Origin: Gautieria morchelliformis | Taxonomy: Eukaryota > Basidiomycota > Agaricomycetes > Gomphales > Gomphaceae | DNA length: 64,000 nt | Assembly: GCA_015179125.1 (NCBI GenBank) | Contig: WHVA01000014.1 | Location: 186,001-250,000, forward strand | Direction: 5' to 3' | Part shown: piece by piece, positions 1-10,866 of the stretch | Position numbering within the stretch: the stretch's first letter is position 1 | Layout: each line of letters starts with the position of its first letter | Program-made: the position numbers and the translations under genes | The notes under the pieces: model-generated | Databases searched by the model: none | Told to the model about the DNA's origin: nothing | Seen by the model: the letters and a program-made list of their open reading frames with translations, nothing else

Positions 1-291
1 ACGAAATGACCTGGGCCTGCCTCCAGCCTTATGCGTACATAAACAAAACAAGAAGATCGTGCAGGAAACTGAGGACAAGCGTGCAAGAAGACGAAACATG
101 GGCTAGACTACACGGAGAAGCGATTACAGGCGGCGTTCAATTCTGGCGCGCGATCATGAAAGACCGACGACCCTATGTGGAGCACATTAGAAACTGGTGT
201 TTCGACCGAAACTTCACTACGCACCTTCTTACCACCTTTGCCTCCTGTGGCGGCACCCTTACCAGCTGTAATATTACAAGTTAAACATCCA
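1..291. other. 3' flank of the secreted Ala-rich protein gene
   Basis: This stretch lies downstream of the minus-strand gene that follows. A 92-codon open frame on the plus strand (6-284) has no recognisable domain and runs into the antisense of the gene, so I treat it as noise. Nothing else is visible. Confidence 0.5.
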
Positions 292-1775
292 TCACCATTC
301 ATCAGCGGGGAAATCCATACCGTTCCCAGCACCAGCGGCAGTCCCAGTGGCTGCAGCACCAGCAGCCCCGTTGTTGGCGGCGGCGCTGGCGGTGCTGGCA
401 GCAGCGCCGGCAGCGGCGGTGTCGGTCGCGCTGTTTGCAGCGCCTGCGGCGGCGGTGTCGGTCGCATTGTTTGCAGCGGCACCACCAGCAGCAGCAGCAT
501 TACCACCCGCAGCAGTGGCCGCGGCTTGAGCAGCAGCGCTACCGACAGTGAACTATCGATGGGAACATCAGATTCTCCCAAATGTTCGGAACGGTAAATG
601 ACGGGCTCACGTAGACTGCATCGTCGAATGAACCGTGCTGAGCGACGGGGCCAAGAACAGGTTGATGGTTAGAAGCCGTGTTGATCGAGGCGATACGGTA
701 AGTGCCAGCGGGAAGACCCTTTGCCACGGTGGCGCTGAGAACACCGCCCTGAGCCGCCGCATTCAAGCCCCTGGACCATACAAAGGTCGTTAGTTCAGAA
801 ATAACTGAATTATAGCACTGGACGCACTGGAACAAGGCAAAGACGGTGGGGTCCAAAGGTGCGGTGGATGCTATGTCAGGAAGACTTTGAACCACGAAGT
901 GAGAGTGTCCAACGATCTGGCCCTGGCCGTTCAAGGCTTGAGGAGCAGCAAAGTAATTTGTGTCGGGGTTGACAAATGAACCGGTCTCCATCCCTTGGAT
1001 TGCCATCTTAATATCAAACGATGTGTTCTCCGCAATGTTGGCCATGTTCGTCGGGAACTGGAACTTGCAACTAGGCTGGTTAGTCTTTGCGGGGATGTCA
1101 CCCATAGGTACGGGGTTGCATGAGCCACCCTGGACCTGCAAACCGTTGGTGATGGTCTTGCCTATACAGGAGTTGATGAAGTTGTTCGTGGACGTTGCCG
1201 AAGCAACCTGACCAGCCGTGCTCCCGGATGCAGCTTGACCGTCCTGAGCAAGATTAGCACCGATGACCGAGGGGTCCAAAGTCAAGGACGTCTGGGGGTT
1301 ACCTCCCTGCAAGAGGGAAAATTGACAAGTTAACAAAAGCCCCATAGTAATAAATGGAATACCAACGCACTGCAGCGGCAGCACCAGCAGCAGAGGCATT
1401 AGCGGCGGCAGCACCAGCGGCAGCATCAGTAGCAGTGGCGGCGGCGGCAGCAGCAGTGCCATTTGCAGCAGCAGCACCTGCCGCCGTTCCACTGGCAGCG
1501 GCAGATGCAGAAGCACCACCGTTGTTGCCGCCCCGACCTCCTTCAGGGTTGACAGGATCAGATCGACGAAAGATCGAGCTCGATCGACGACTTACCACCA
1601 CCATTCTATACAACGAAAACCTTGGGTTAGTCGAGATACTTAACCAAGTGAACGGAAAACTCACGCCTCCCCTGGAAGCCCGAGCCGCCAAAGATACGCC
1701 CGGGGCTGCTGAGACCTGCAGCACCGAGAACGGGAGGACGACGAGAAGAGTCGAAAGAGCACCAGTGAACTTCAT
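292..1775 (-). CDS. Secreted Ala/Gly-rich basidiomycete protein
   Basis: Probable extracellular protein of unknown function. The start at 1775 gives a classic signal peptide (MKFTGALSTLLVVLPFSVLQ, then VSAAPG). An N-terminal Ala-rich stretch (about 1370-1510) is followed by a well-ordered core (about 560-1310) that begins GGNPQTSLTLDPSVIGANL and includes NGQGQIVGHSHFVVQSL and GTYRIASIN. A second Ala/Thr/Gly-rich tail closes with NGMDFPADEW and a stop at 292-294. The core matches a family common in Agaricomycetes that databases often label, misleadingly, as ribosomal protein S17; that assignment is from memory. At least four introns are implied, for example one near 1606-1664 and one removing the codons after SFTVP near 540-590. 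The Ala-rich ends are low-complexity and GC-rich, unlike the core. No enzyme motif is seen, so function is unknown. Confidence 0.7.
415..480. repeat. 36-bp tandem repeat in the Ala-rich tail
   Basis: Two copies of a unit containing GTCGGTCGC and TGTTTGCAGCG lie 36 bp apart (421 and 457). On the coding minus strand each unit encodes about 12 residues of an Ala/Asn/Ala-Thr-Asp-Thr pattern. The in-frame length suggests recent expansion of the low-complexity tail. Confidence 0.75.
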
Positions 1776-2387
1776 GTCTTGAAAAGTATGCAGAAGGCTT
1801 TAAGAAGAACGAATGAATAGGGTCAATGGGGGCCGTTTCCTGTGTTAAGATGCTAGGGTGCGATGAGCATGGGGAAGTAAGCTACAGTGAAAGAGACTAC
1901 CTGCTCGAGCAAGAAAAGGTAGGGACAAAGCAGCGCGGCTGCGTCAAAGAATGTAGCAAGAGAAAAAGGGGGGAAGATGGTAACACAGGCGTTAGGTGAA
2001 GCGTGTGTCTTTTATACATGGGAAGGTAACCGACTATTGTGTGAGACAGCAATAGTTGCCATGCTGTGAGCGGTTAATGACTAAATTATTGATCCCGGTT
2101 GTAGGGTCGTTACATCAGCAGCACGATGATTTCCAGCCCCGATCAGATAATCGACGCTCCCCTTGTCACCCAGCCATGGCATGAAGGGCCTCCGATCCCC
2201 TCCATGTCTCCAAAGCTACACCCTAATCTACACCATTGTCTTTTCTTTGAGCTCCACGGACTACCACCAACCAGTGCAGATCCATCACCATCTGATGGGT
2301 TACTATATAAATGTCAAATCGTGTATCTGATATAAGGCATGTCGCGATTCGGTTATTTGCATAGAACGGCCGCTGTCTGGGAATTCC
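1776..2387 (-). promoter_or_regulatory. Promoter region of the secreted protein gene, with TATA box
   Basis: A 612-bp gap between the secreted protein gene and the end of the SAP30-like gene. On the minus strand TATAAAAG lies at 2009-2016, about 235 bp upstream of the start codon, in a good position for a TATA box if the leader is around 200 nt. No convincing coding region is seen; a 69-codon frame at 2126-2335 has no domain. Confidence 0.4.
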
Positions 2388-3079
2388 CTAACAGCGTGTC
2401 CTCACCGCTAGCAAAAACTGTTGCACTGCGTCTCCTTCCTTGATCCCCTGCTTTTCAAAGTGTCTCTCCGACAAGGTTGCAAGAACGTCATGCACTGCCT
2501 CTGCGTCTGCCAGTATCGGTGCCCGCCGGCTCCGTGCCTCTTCTTCTTGGAGCCGCGAACTCCGACGACGGCTCGCATCCTGTGGATCTCGCTTTGGCCG
2601 ATTGGCTGGTGTTGTTGTGGGGCAGGGGTGGACGCCCGTGGTAGGGTCATCTGAATATTCAAAAGGCTGCCGGGCAAAGGCGGGTTCTCAGTTGAGCACG
2701 GTGACGGATATAGCACAGGCGCTGCGTCTGCCTGTACAAGATAGCGATGTAAAGCGTCCACTGGCAACGAGTGAAAGTCCACCTAGTGCATTCAATCAAC
2801 CGTCCAACGGTCATGCCGGCACAACTGGCTTACCGTAAGTAGACCGAGCTCCCCATCTCCTGACGCATTCTCTGTCCTCTTCGTGAGCGTTCCAGGTATA
2901 CCGGAGCCTCCTGACTGTGTCTCGACGCGTTTTCGCTTAGCCCGTGGTTCCGTCACCCCCTCCAACTTCTCTCCTCCACGCTTCGCGCCTGCGGACGGTC
3001 CAATGAACGGGCTGTCGTCCGCATTGAGCCTCTTTCGTGCTGTCGGGCGCGACTTTGAGCCGGTAGGTCGGGGTTGCAT
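2388..3079 (-). CDS. SAP30-like Sin3/HDAC-complex subunit
   Basis: Likely nuclear subunit of the Sin3 histone-deacetylase corepressor. The ATG at 3079 opens a basic N-terminus (MQPRPTGSKSRPTARKRLNA, later PRAKRKRVE) that looks like a nuclear-localisation region. A first intron near 2785-2830 joins GLLT to VDFHSLPVDALHRYLVQADA, which resembles the Sin3-binding start of the SAP30 domain (hydrophobic-DF-x-L-P-x-x-A-L-x-x-Y). The frame then changes; a 50-nt GT-AG intron at 2667-2716 restores it and yields TPANRPKRDP, SRRRSSRLQEEEARSRR and a last helix APILADAEAVHDVLATLSER. The stop at 2388-2390 assumes the GTGAGG near 2405 is read as coding. The protein is short, about 180 residues, as usual for the family. 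It shares a 322-bp divergent promoter with chorismate synthase. Confidence 0.62.
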
Positions 3080-3401
3080 GGTGTTCAAGTTTTATAGCAG
3101 TTTACTTAATGATACAGTACTTAAGGAGTGTACGGAAAGTATGCTCCACGTGACCGGCTCCGGAGTTTGAATCTCCTTGTGCGAAACAGTCATCGTGTCC
3201 AGTAGTATGTCCAGAATATTTATGAGTCGTAGATCTTGACCTGTTCCTCAAAACTACAGCGCCCCTCAATCTGTTCCACGTCACTCTCACCCACAGGAAC
3301 CATCAGATCATTTATTTACACAGGATCTGACACGACACAAAAGCGCTAAGCGTTGAACGTTAAAAGTAAACCCTGCCCCGTTTTCTCTGACAATCATCAC
3401 A
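3080..3401. promoter_or_regulatory. Divergent promoter, SAP30-like gene / chorismate synthase
   Basis: Short bidirectional gap. It holds a CACGTG box at 3147-3152, a candidate site for bHLH regulators. I looked for a TGACTCA site (Gcn4/CPC1 type), which would fit an aromatic amino-acid gene, and did not see one here. Confidence 0.4.
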
Positions 3402-4957
3402 ATGTCGACATTTGGCTCATTATTTCGTGTAACAACCTATGGAGAAAGCCATTGTGCATCCGTTGGTGCCATAGTTGACGGTGTTCCGCCAGTGAGTTCA
3501 TGCTTTGCAAAAAGAAAAGAAACTGTCGATTCATAATTCACTTCGTAGGGATTACAACTTTCCGCACCCGACATTCAAGTGCAGCTAAGCCGTCGTAGAC
3601 CTGGTCAAAGTGACCTAACCACGCCAGTATGTTTCCATGCTGTTCGCAAGCTGTTATAATTAACCATCGCACCTCGTAGCGTGACGAGAAGGACCTTGTT
3701 CACCTGCAGTCGGGGATAGAGCATGGAGTGACTCTCGGCACACCAATCTCGTTGCTAGTGCGCAACGAAGACCACCGACCGAAAGATTATTCTGAGACTG
3801 ACCTCTACCCGCGCCCGAGTCATGCTGACTATACGTACCTCGCAAAATATGGCGTCAAGGCTAGCAGTGGTGGCGGCAGAAGCAGTGCCCGGGAGACCAT
3901 AGGTGTGACCTTACGCTGCAGAACACTGTTCAGCCATTAATGGTGCATCTGTAGGTCGCGTTGCAGCAGGCGCAATTGCTGAAAAATACCTTCGCGAAGC
4001 ATACGGTATCGAAATAATAGCCTTCGTCTCGTCCGTTGGAAAGGTTCGCCTTCCTGCTGCTCTCTCGTCATCCACCGGGAACGAAGACGACGATGAAGTC
4101 GAGGACGCGTTGACTCCCGAGTTTCGCAAACTCCTCGCGACGGTCACCCGTGAGGAGGTCGACCGCTATACCACTCGTTGTCCTCACGCTGCGACATCGG
4201 AGCGCATGACCCAGGTATGCTCTAAGCATACATATGAGTCTCATTGGTATAGACCTATCTTCCAGCGTATCATTCGTGCCAAAGACGCCATGGACTCCAT
4301 AGGTGGAACCATTACGTGCGTCGTGCGCAATGTGCCCGCTGGCCTCGGGGAGCCCGTGTTTGACAAGCTCGAGGCCAAGCTTGCTCATGCCATGCTTTCC
4401 ATTCCCGCTACCAAAGGATTCGAGCTCGGCTCGGGATTCCGTGGCACTGAGGTACCTGGGTCAAAGCACAATGACCCATTCGTCGGTCTACCAGATGGCC
4501 GTCTTGGCACTGCGACAAACTGGAGTGGCGGTGTGCAGGGTGGAATTTCCAATGCGGAGGATATCTACTTTAGGTTGGCTGCCTGGCTTTTGCTTCATTG
4601 CTAATGTCTAAAGTTGGTGTGTGGCAGAGTTGGGTTCAAAAGTCCAGCGACGATATCGCAGGCGCAGGCGACCGCCCAGTACGATGGTACCGCCGGTCAC
4701 CTCGCAGCAAGGGGCAGACATGACCCTTGTGTCGTTCCGCGTGCTGTTCCTATTGTCGAAGCGATGGCCAGCCTTGTCATTATGGAGTACGCGTTTGCAA
4801 TGCACTCTTAGCTAACATTTGACTCACACCTACTTGTAGTGCCTTGCTGATTCAAAATGCACGGAGCAAGGCAGCCTCTTTGCTCCCCCCGGTCACGACA
4901 TTGCCACCGACGATGGTCTTGCCACCTGCACCACAGATGAATGGGTCACGACCTTAG
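3402..4957 (+). CDS. ARO2: Chorismate synthase
   Basis: Catalyses the last step of the shikimate pathway, converting 5-enolpyruvylshikimate-3-phosphate to chorismate with reduced FMN, in the cytosol. The start at 3402 gives [20 protein letters not shown], the conserved N-terminus. Later exons carry [58 protein letters not shown] followed by RSSARETIG, and [12 protein letters not shown], all family signatures. The middle exon has [16 protein letters not shown] and [19 protein letters not shown]. The last junction (donor near 4788, acceptor near 4839) joins VIMD to [13 protein letters not shown], and the protein ends in MNGSRP with TAG at 4955-4957. About seven introns of 45-65 nt. Full-length with no broken motif. 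I see no fused flavin reductase domain, though fungal enzymes are usually bifunctional for FMN reduction. Confidence 0.95.
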
Positions 4958-5284
4958 TCCACCGCATGGAACCAGGCTTGTTCGAGCCATGTCAGTAAAT
5001 TCCCAATTATTCTATTTGTCAGTTTTACATGACACGACTACCGAGTTTGATGGTCGTCGACGTCAACGTCGTGCATAGTATTTTGATCCAATGTACTTCT
5101 TAGATTAGATGACGCCGGCAAAGGTTTAGACATAGACTTTGTGGTCTCATCTTGCCGAAGGCATAATATAATTAGAAGCTATTCTTGGTAGTCACCAACA
5201 CCAGGGTAAGAGTAGTCATGAGGGCATCTGAAGCAGGCGTAGTCCCAATTAAGTAACTCGCGACCGGTTGTCTATGTCCAGCAC
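4958..5284. other. Intergenic gap after chorismate synthase
   Basis: Holds the 3' end of the chorismate synthase gene and the promoter of the next gene, both on the plus strand. No coding signal or clear TATA box is visible. Confidence 0.4.
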
Positions 5285-6258
5285 ATGGCCAGGTACACGG
5301 ACAGTAAACATGTGGTAAGACCACAAGACATTCGGTGGGAGACAGTCAAGACTGAGGAAGAGGAATATCTCGACAAGCTTCGTGAGCCCAGTGAACCCTC
5401 CTCGCCGCACTGCTTCTCGTTCACATGCTACTACCGTCGTCGTAGAGTCAAAGCTCACGCGCGTGATGGATGGTTTCCAGAAATCACCCGATGAGCCCAC
5501 TGGCAGCCCGATTGACCCAGATGAGCACCCGGCCCTGAGGTTCACTACGCCCCACGATAACGACGAGGGCTTGCATCTGATGTACGACTACCCACATCCA
5601 ACTGCGGACGGCACCCCCTCTACGCAACCTTTTCCTTCTTCACACCTTTCAAAAGTTGACGGCATGCCCGACGTAGACGCTTCGCCCTCTCGCCAGAGAA
5701 CTATTCGTTTTCGGTCTCGTGTGCGCATTGCGTCTGGCGTGCACTCCGTGTCATCATCACGCGGCTCGCGCTCATCATCTATCTCAGTGCCCTTGCAGGG
5801 CCCTCACGGACCTAACGTGTCTGCGAACACGTCGCCGCTTAGTGAAATGCTGCCTTCAGAGGCGGCCAATGCGTGGTCGAGGAGTCTTTCTTCCTCCCGC
5901 AAAGCTAGCAGCGACCGACCTGAAATACGGAGAAAATCTGCGAGTCCACGTTCTTCTCGTGTAGATGAGCGAACGCCTTTCGCTTCCGGATCGCGAAGGT
6001 CATACACAGAACAAACGGAGGATGAAGTCCAAGAAGACAGCGACGCCGAACTCGAGAGACTCCAGGCAGCTGCCAGAAAATCAGAGGAACAAGTCATGTT
6101 CGGCAAATGGCCGTGGAGAATTCTCAATCGACACGTACGTCCTAGCCGGCCTTCCTACTGTTTACTCTCACCTTCGACTTTTTTTTGAGCAGTGGTGGTG
6201 GTGGAAAGCTGAACCTATCATATGCTGCTGCTCTGAGCTTGACGATTCAGACTTGTAG
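5285..6258 (+). CDS. Unknown basidiomycete protein with Ser-rich body and WWWWK/CCC tail
   Basis: I do not recognise the family. The proposed start at 5285 gives a short acidic N-terminus (KTEEEEYLDKL), and an intron at about 5381-5444 (GTGAGC to CGTCGTAG) joins it to QSKLTRVMDGFQKSPDEPTG, forming a plausible helix. The body is Ser/Arg/Pro-rich and disordered (IRFRSRVRIASGVHSVSSSR; EMLPSEAANAWSRSLSSSRK), then an acidic coiled segment with DSDAELERLQAAARKSEEQ. The C-terminus is distinctive: FGKWPWRILNRH is spliced, through an intron ending at the AG just before 6193, to WWWWKAEPIICCCSELDDSDL. Four Trp followed by three Cys suggests a membrane-surface contact or lipidated tail; that is inference only. 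Alternative 5' exons cannot be excluded. Confidence 0.6.
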
Positions 6259-6823
6259 TGAGAGACAGACTTCACATCGGTACAGGTTCCTTGGAGTCTC
6301 CTTTGTTAAGCTCACCTCGCTCTTATCTGTTCGGCTCCTCGGTCAATTGCGGACTCTGGTGGTCCTGTAGTTGCATGCCACGCAGACGGAAACCTAGACT
6401 AGCTTTAGTTCACCAATGTCATCGAAACCATTTGCAACCGTCTCGTGTTCAGATTTATGTGTAGACCGAGACAACTGCAGTTTCTACTACCTCCTTGTCC
6501 TACATATCACTGAAGATCTACGAGTCACTCCTGCCGTCTATTGGAGGCAAATGGTGCGGTCTGGGACGCCATATTCTTGATCACTTTCCGTAGTATTTGA
6601 ACACCAAGCTCCTTCCTGGGGGCAAATGCACACAATGACATAATACCACTAGACACGAAGAGCTTTGAATAGTATTTCAATAGAAAAACAGACTAATAGA
6701 GGATCAAAGTATAATGTGACTATATAACTCACATACCCAAAGATCGAAAAGCGTGAATGAAAGTTCAGCAGATATAGTTCACCGTTGTCCTAAAGGGAGT
6801 CCATCCATCTCAGTCTGCAGGAA
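6259..6823. other. Convergent intergenic region
   Basis: Lies between the 3' ends of the WWWWK-tail gene and the glyoxal oxidase gene. AT-rich, with no domain-bearing frame. Expected to contain both polyadenylation regions. Confidence 0.4.
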
Positions 6824-9800
6824 TCACAAACCTGGCAAGGTGAAGTCAGGGAAATTAGGCCAGTTGCCTAGCTGGGCAGGATCTCCGCCGATTCGAACCC
6901 ACTGCGACCAGGAAGGGGTCGGTCCATCTAGCAGGAAGAGTTGGAACCAACCAGGAGGACAAACGTGAGCATTCGGAGGTGCAGTGATCGTACAAGTAGA
7001 GCCAGAACATGTGAATGCGGGGAAGATGGTGCGTTGACCCTGAATAGCCTTTTAAAATTACACAACCTGACCAACACAGGGAAACTTACGAAAGAATTTC
7101 CATGTGTACTGCTCACGGCTGGAAAATATTTTATGTGAGGGCTAGCTTTCCACTCGTAGAAAAGATTATGGCCACGTACCAGCTAGGAGGGAGATACGTG
7201 TCCCGGCGTTCTGAGGGGTAACCACGTTTGTGATTTGGAACTGTCCTCCATAAGTCCAATCTGTCTGGGTGATATTGAACGAGGGTTGTGTCTGCCCAGT
7301 AGCCAGATACGGTGGGACGTAAACCTCAATACGGTACTCTTCTGGGAATGGTCCCCCGTCTGGGTTCGGGTCTGATCCCGAAATAAGGACACGTCCATCC
7401 TGGAGTAGAATCGACTCTGAGTGGTATAGTCGTGCGACAATGGTTGTGCTCAGTATTGATATTCGTTGTCCAATGGGCAATGTGGGGTCGTAGAGCAGAG
7501 CAGTCAGCTCTGGACTGTTGGCAAGCCCGAATCCGGCAACCCCCTGGTTCGCGCCATTCGTTATCCTGTCCGATGTGTAATATAGGTACAAACATCGAAC
7601 CAAAGCGTACGCAACAAAATACGCACAAGTACGTCCCGTCTGGAAGGGCAGTCATGCAAGTCATGACACGTTTGAAAGGCTAATGATTCTCAGTTAGTTT
7701 CATGAAATAATCAACTCCGATAATTTCAGCCCACCATGCGTTCTAGAATCCATGTCGCATTCTGACTCTCTGGCGCTATCAACACACAATTGTCCAGCGC
7801 GAGGCCGGCTCCGGGCGTCGAGCCACCACATGTTAGAACTTCGACTGGGTCGGTGTATGGCGCATGCTGCGGAAGAATCACGGCGGTCCCTTCCAATGGA
7901 TATGTCCGGCCACCACCCCCTCCTGTCACCGCGCCTGGAATAATAGGGAACTCTTTGGTGGTGGCAAAGGTGGTCTCATCTAAAATTCTCGCTTCATTGT
8001 AGTAGATAATGAATACACCCCCTCCCGGTAAGACCATCAGGAAGGGATAAAGGTTATTTGGATCCGTGCGCTATGACGAGAGTAATAAGTCTTTGCACAG
8101 AGACAATGATGTGGGTGAAAACTGAGCATACCTCGAGGAAATCAAGGTGAACCACTGTGCTGCCTCCAGGTGGAGTTGGGAGGGTTTCAAGGGTTGGAAT
8201 GGGAATGCCATTACTGCCCCCTTCGCCACCAACAACAAGTACGGACCCATTTGCCATTACCATAGACCCTGGATACCTACGAATGTCCCGTTTAGTACGA
8301 TGATGAGCAAAATATTGATATATATACCAGCGTCCGTTCTGAAATTCAAGGGTTACAAATCGACACGACTTATCATGAATGTCACTAAGACAGCTTACCT
8401 GCAGCTTTAGCTCATTGACGTTCTCTTGCCAGTCAGTAGTTCCATTGACCCCTGGACTACCAGAAGGCGCGTAGAGCCTGACTCCAAAGGTAGAGTCAAG
8501 TGACCAGCCGCCAACGTTCAGCACACGACCAGCTTTATCAGGGAGAACGACAGAGCCGGAGCAAAACACGTCGGAGTGGACGTGCATTTCCCGCCAGGCG
8601 AGATTAAAGTTATTAGTTAAAGAGAGATCAAGCTCATAGGCGCCAGTTGAGTTCGGAGGACCAGTCCCAAACTTCTCGAGGAACGTGACCTTGTTGTTAA
8701 TTCCCAACGTGGCGATCAAAGGAACCGTGAGGCCACCAATCAGGAACTATGGCAGATTGCGTCAAGTTAAAGATACTTAAACGATGAAGAGAAGCCTAAC
8801 CTCGTAGAAACCTGTAACAGCTGGCGTATGCCAGACATTCAGAGGTGTTCCTTCCCATTCGTATAACTGCAATCGCTGGGCGCCTCCACAAAGATGGATC
8901 GGATCACCAGCACAAGGAATGGTACAATCTGTCTCTGGCGCAGGTAATCCACCATTGGCCTGGATATTCTCAACGTCGCCGCACCCTACGCATAATATGT
9001 GAAAACGACGTCAGATGCATGCAATTGTTGACACTAACAGCATTCATCCCCAAACTCCATCCCTGCGGCTGGGAAACCAAAAGCAGCGCACTGATTCAAA
9101 CAGACTTCGGCGGAATTGTTTGTTGGAAAGAGGATCTGGTATGGGAAAACGCGCATTGCTCCTGGCTCGCTAGGCAGTGGAGTAAATGGATTACTCGGTC
9201 AATACCATTGATCCCATTGGAGAGTAAACTCACGCCAAACAGCCTTGATATTGCCAGTTGCCTGGCAAGCTCGTGTTCTGTACTACGGGAACGGGCAGTA
9301 GAGTAATATTTGAAGAGCTGGAATAAACCGAAAGTCGGTTCCCTGCGCCACAAGCCTCGCTGGGCGTATGATTAGCATAGTAATGGTATCAGAGCTAGCT
9401 TCAAGACACACGAAGCGTTTCCGCCGCACAACATATTGCAATCATCCTGATTCGGGGATAACACGCCACCGTTGATTATTTCGTTGCCACAGACTAGCCC
9501 AAATATTAGGTCAGTGTATCAGCTCGACTGAGACACAGAAGACTGACAGCATTGGACGGCAAACTCTATACCGGCAACCGTAAAGTTTGCAGCATCACAG
9601 AGCCCAACACAAGTTTCCACAGTCATATTGGCATTGTCCGGGATTTCGTCAGTGAGAACTCTTCCGTGGGCATCATCACTGGCAGATAAGTGGTAAGATT
9701 TCGACCTTCTTATATAACGGTTAAAGATCTCACATATAACAACCAAAGTATTTCCACGTTCCCGGCAAGCCACTGGTGACGGGCGGCGGAGGGGTACCAG

Positions 9801-10866
9801 TAGGCGGAGGGGCTCCGCCACCCGCGGGGGGTGCCGGAGTAGTTGTGATGACTCCAGTGAAATTATACATGTTGAGTCTAGAGGGTCCACCGCAAAACTC
9901 GCTCGAGTTTCCTGCACAAGGCATATTGCAACCATCGGTGGCAGGCGCACCGAAATTCCTGAACTGTGTGTCACAATCTATATAAGGTTTGAGTGAATTG
10001 CTCGCGAGGAGTAGCTCTGGGTACACTAACAGCATTCATCGGCAAATTCCAGGCCACCCAAGGGGAATCCGGAGGCTAAGCACACGTTGAGACAACTCTG
10101 AACAGTCATAAGTCCCTGAACGCCCACGCCTACGCTAAGCGTACGTGCGGCAACCGAATCGCTGTAGTACATGAATTAAATTGAGCCATGAGTAACACCA
10201 GGTGAAAGAATTTACTTGTAGCAACCCAATGATTCCCATAAACCAAAGCTAGGAAGGGTGATCGGGGGTGGCGGCGGTTGTTCCCCATTCCAGAAGAGAT
10301 CCAGGCGGGAGGGACCTCCACAGATTTCTGAAGAGTTACCCGTGCAAGCCATATTGCAGTCGGTGAAGGTAGTGTTAACACCGCCATTTAGAGTAGCATT
10401 ACCACAGTCTACATCATGTTAAATCTATATCAGCGGGATTTAAATCATTGACCAAGCAGACACCTACAGCATTCCTGTCCAAATTCGACGCCGGAAAAAA
10501 TAAAGGGACCGGTGTCACAAAAAGCAGTGCAGGCTTCTTGTGTCATGCCGGTTGTGTTCGTAAAGGTCGACCCAGAAAGTGTACGTGCGCCGGGATTGTC
10601 ACTAGAGGCAAGTCAATGATTCATGGGATCTAGAGAACAGGCCTTAAATTTATTTACGTGAAACAGCCTTGTAAAGTCCAGTTGCCTGGTAAGGTTAGTG
10701 CACGACGGGAAAGGTGGTGGTGGTTGCGGGAGACAGCATGAATGTGGTCGGCGAAGGAATGGATCTGGCGAAGAGTCAGGAATCGTCGCGACCATCGTAT
10801 AACTGAACATACAGGAAGCAAGAGCAACCCAATGAGATACAATACTGGACGAAGTGCGGAAGCCAT
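6824..10866 (-). CDS. Glyoxal oxidase (AA5-type copper radical oxidase) with four WSC domains
   Basis: Extracellular oxidase that should turn aldehydes such as glyoxal or methylglyoxal into acids while making H2O2, feeding lignin-degrading peroxidases. The start at 10866 gives a signal peptide ([20 protein letters not shown]). Four WSC modules follow, each starting with a G-[NS/TW/LW]-x-GC core: [12 protein letters not shown] (about 10680), LWESLGCY (about 10230), GTWKYFGCY (about 9760) and [12 protein letters not shown] (about 9255). Pro/Gly-rich linkers separate them. The catalytic part (8820-6824) keeps the expected copper and radical residues: Cys in [18 protein letters not shown], Tyr in [20 protein letters not shown], the Tyr-His pair in [17 protein letters not shown], and the distal His in [16 protein letters not shown]. 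It ends at FTLPGL. About 15-20 introns are implied. Assignment to the family is secure; substrate preference is not. Confidence 0.9.

Noticed and set aside
2640..2720. Apparent frameshift in the SAP30-like gene
   Set aside because: A 50-nt GT-AG intron (2667-2716) explains the frame change, so no lesion is needed.
3140..3190. Possible tRNA T-loop sequence (TTTGAATC) in the ARO2 promoter
   Set aside because: Flanking stems do not pair to a cloverleaf.
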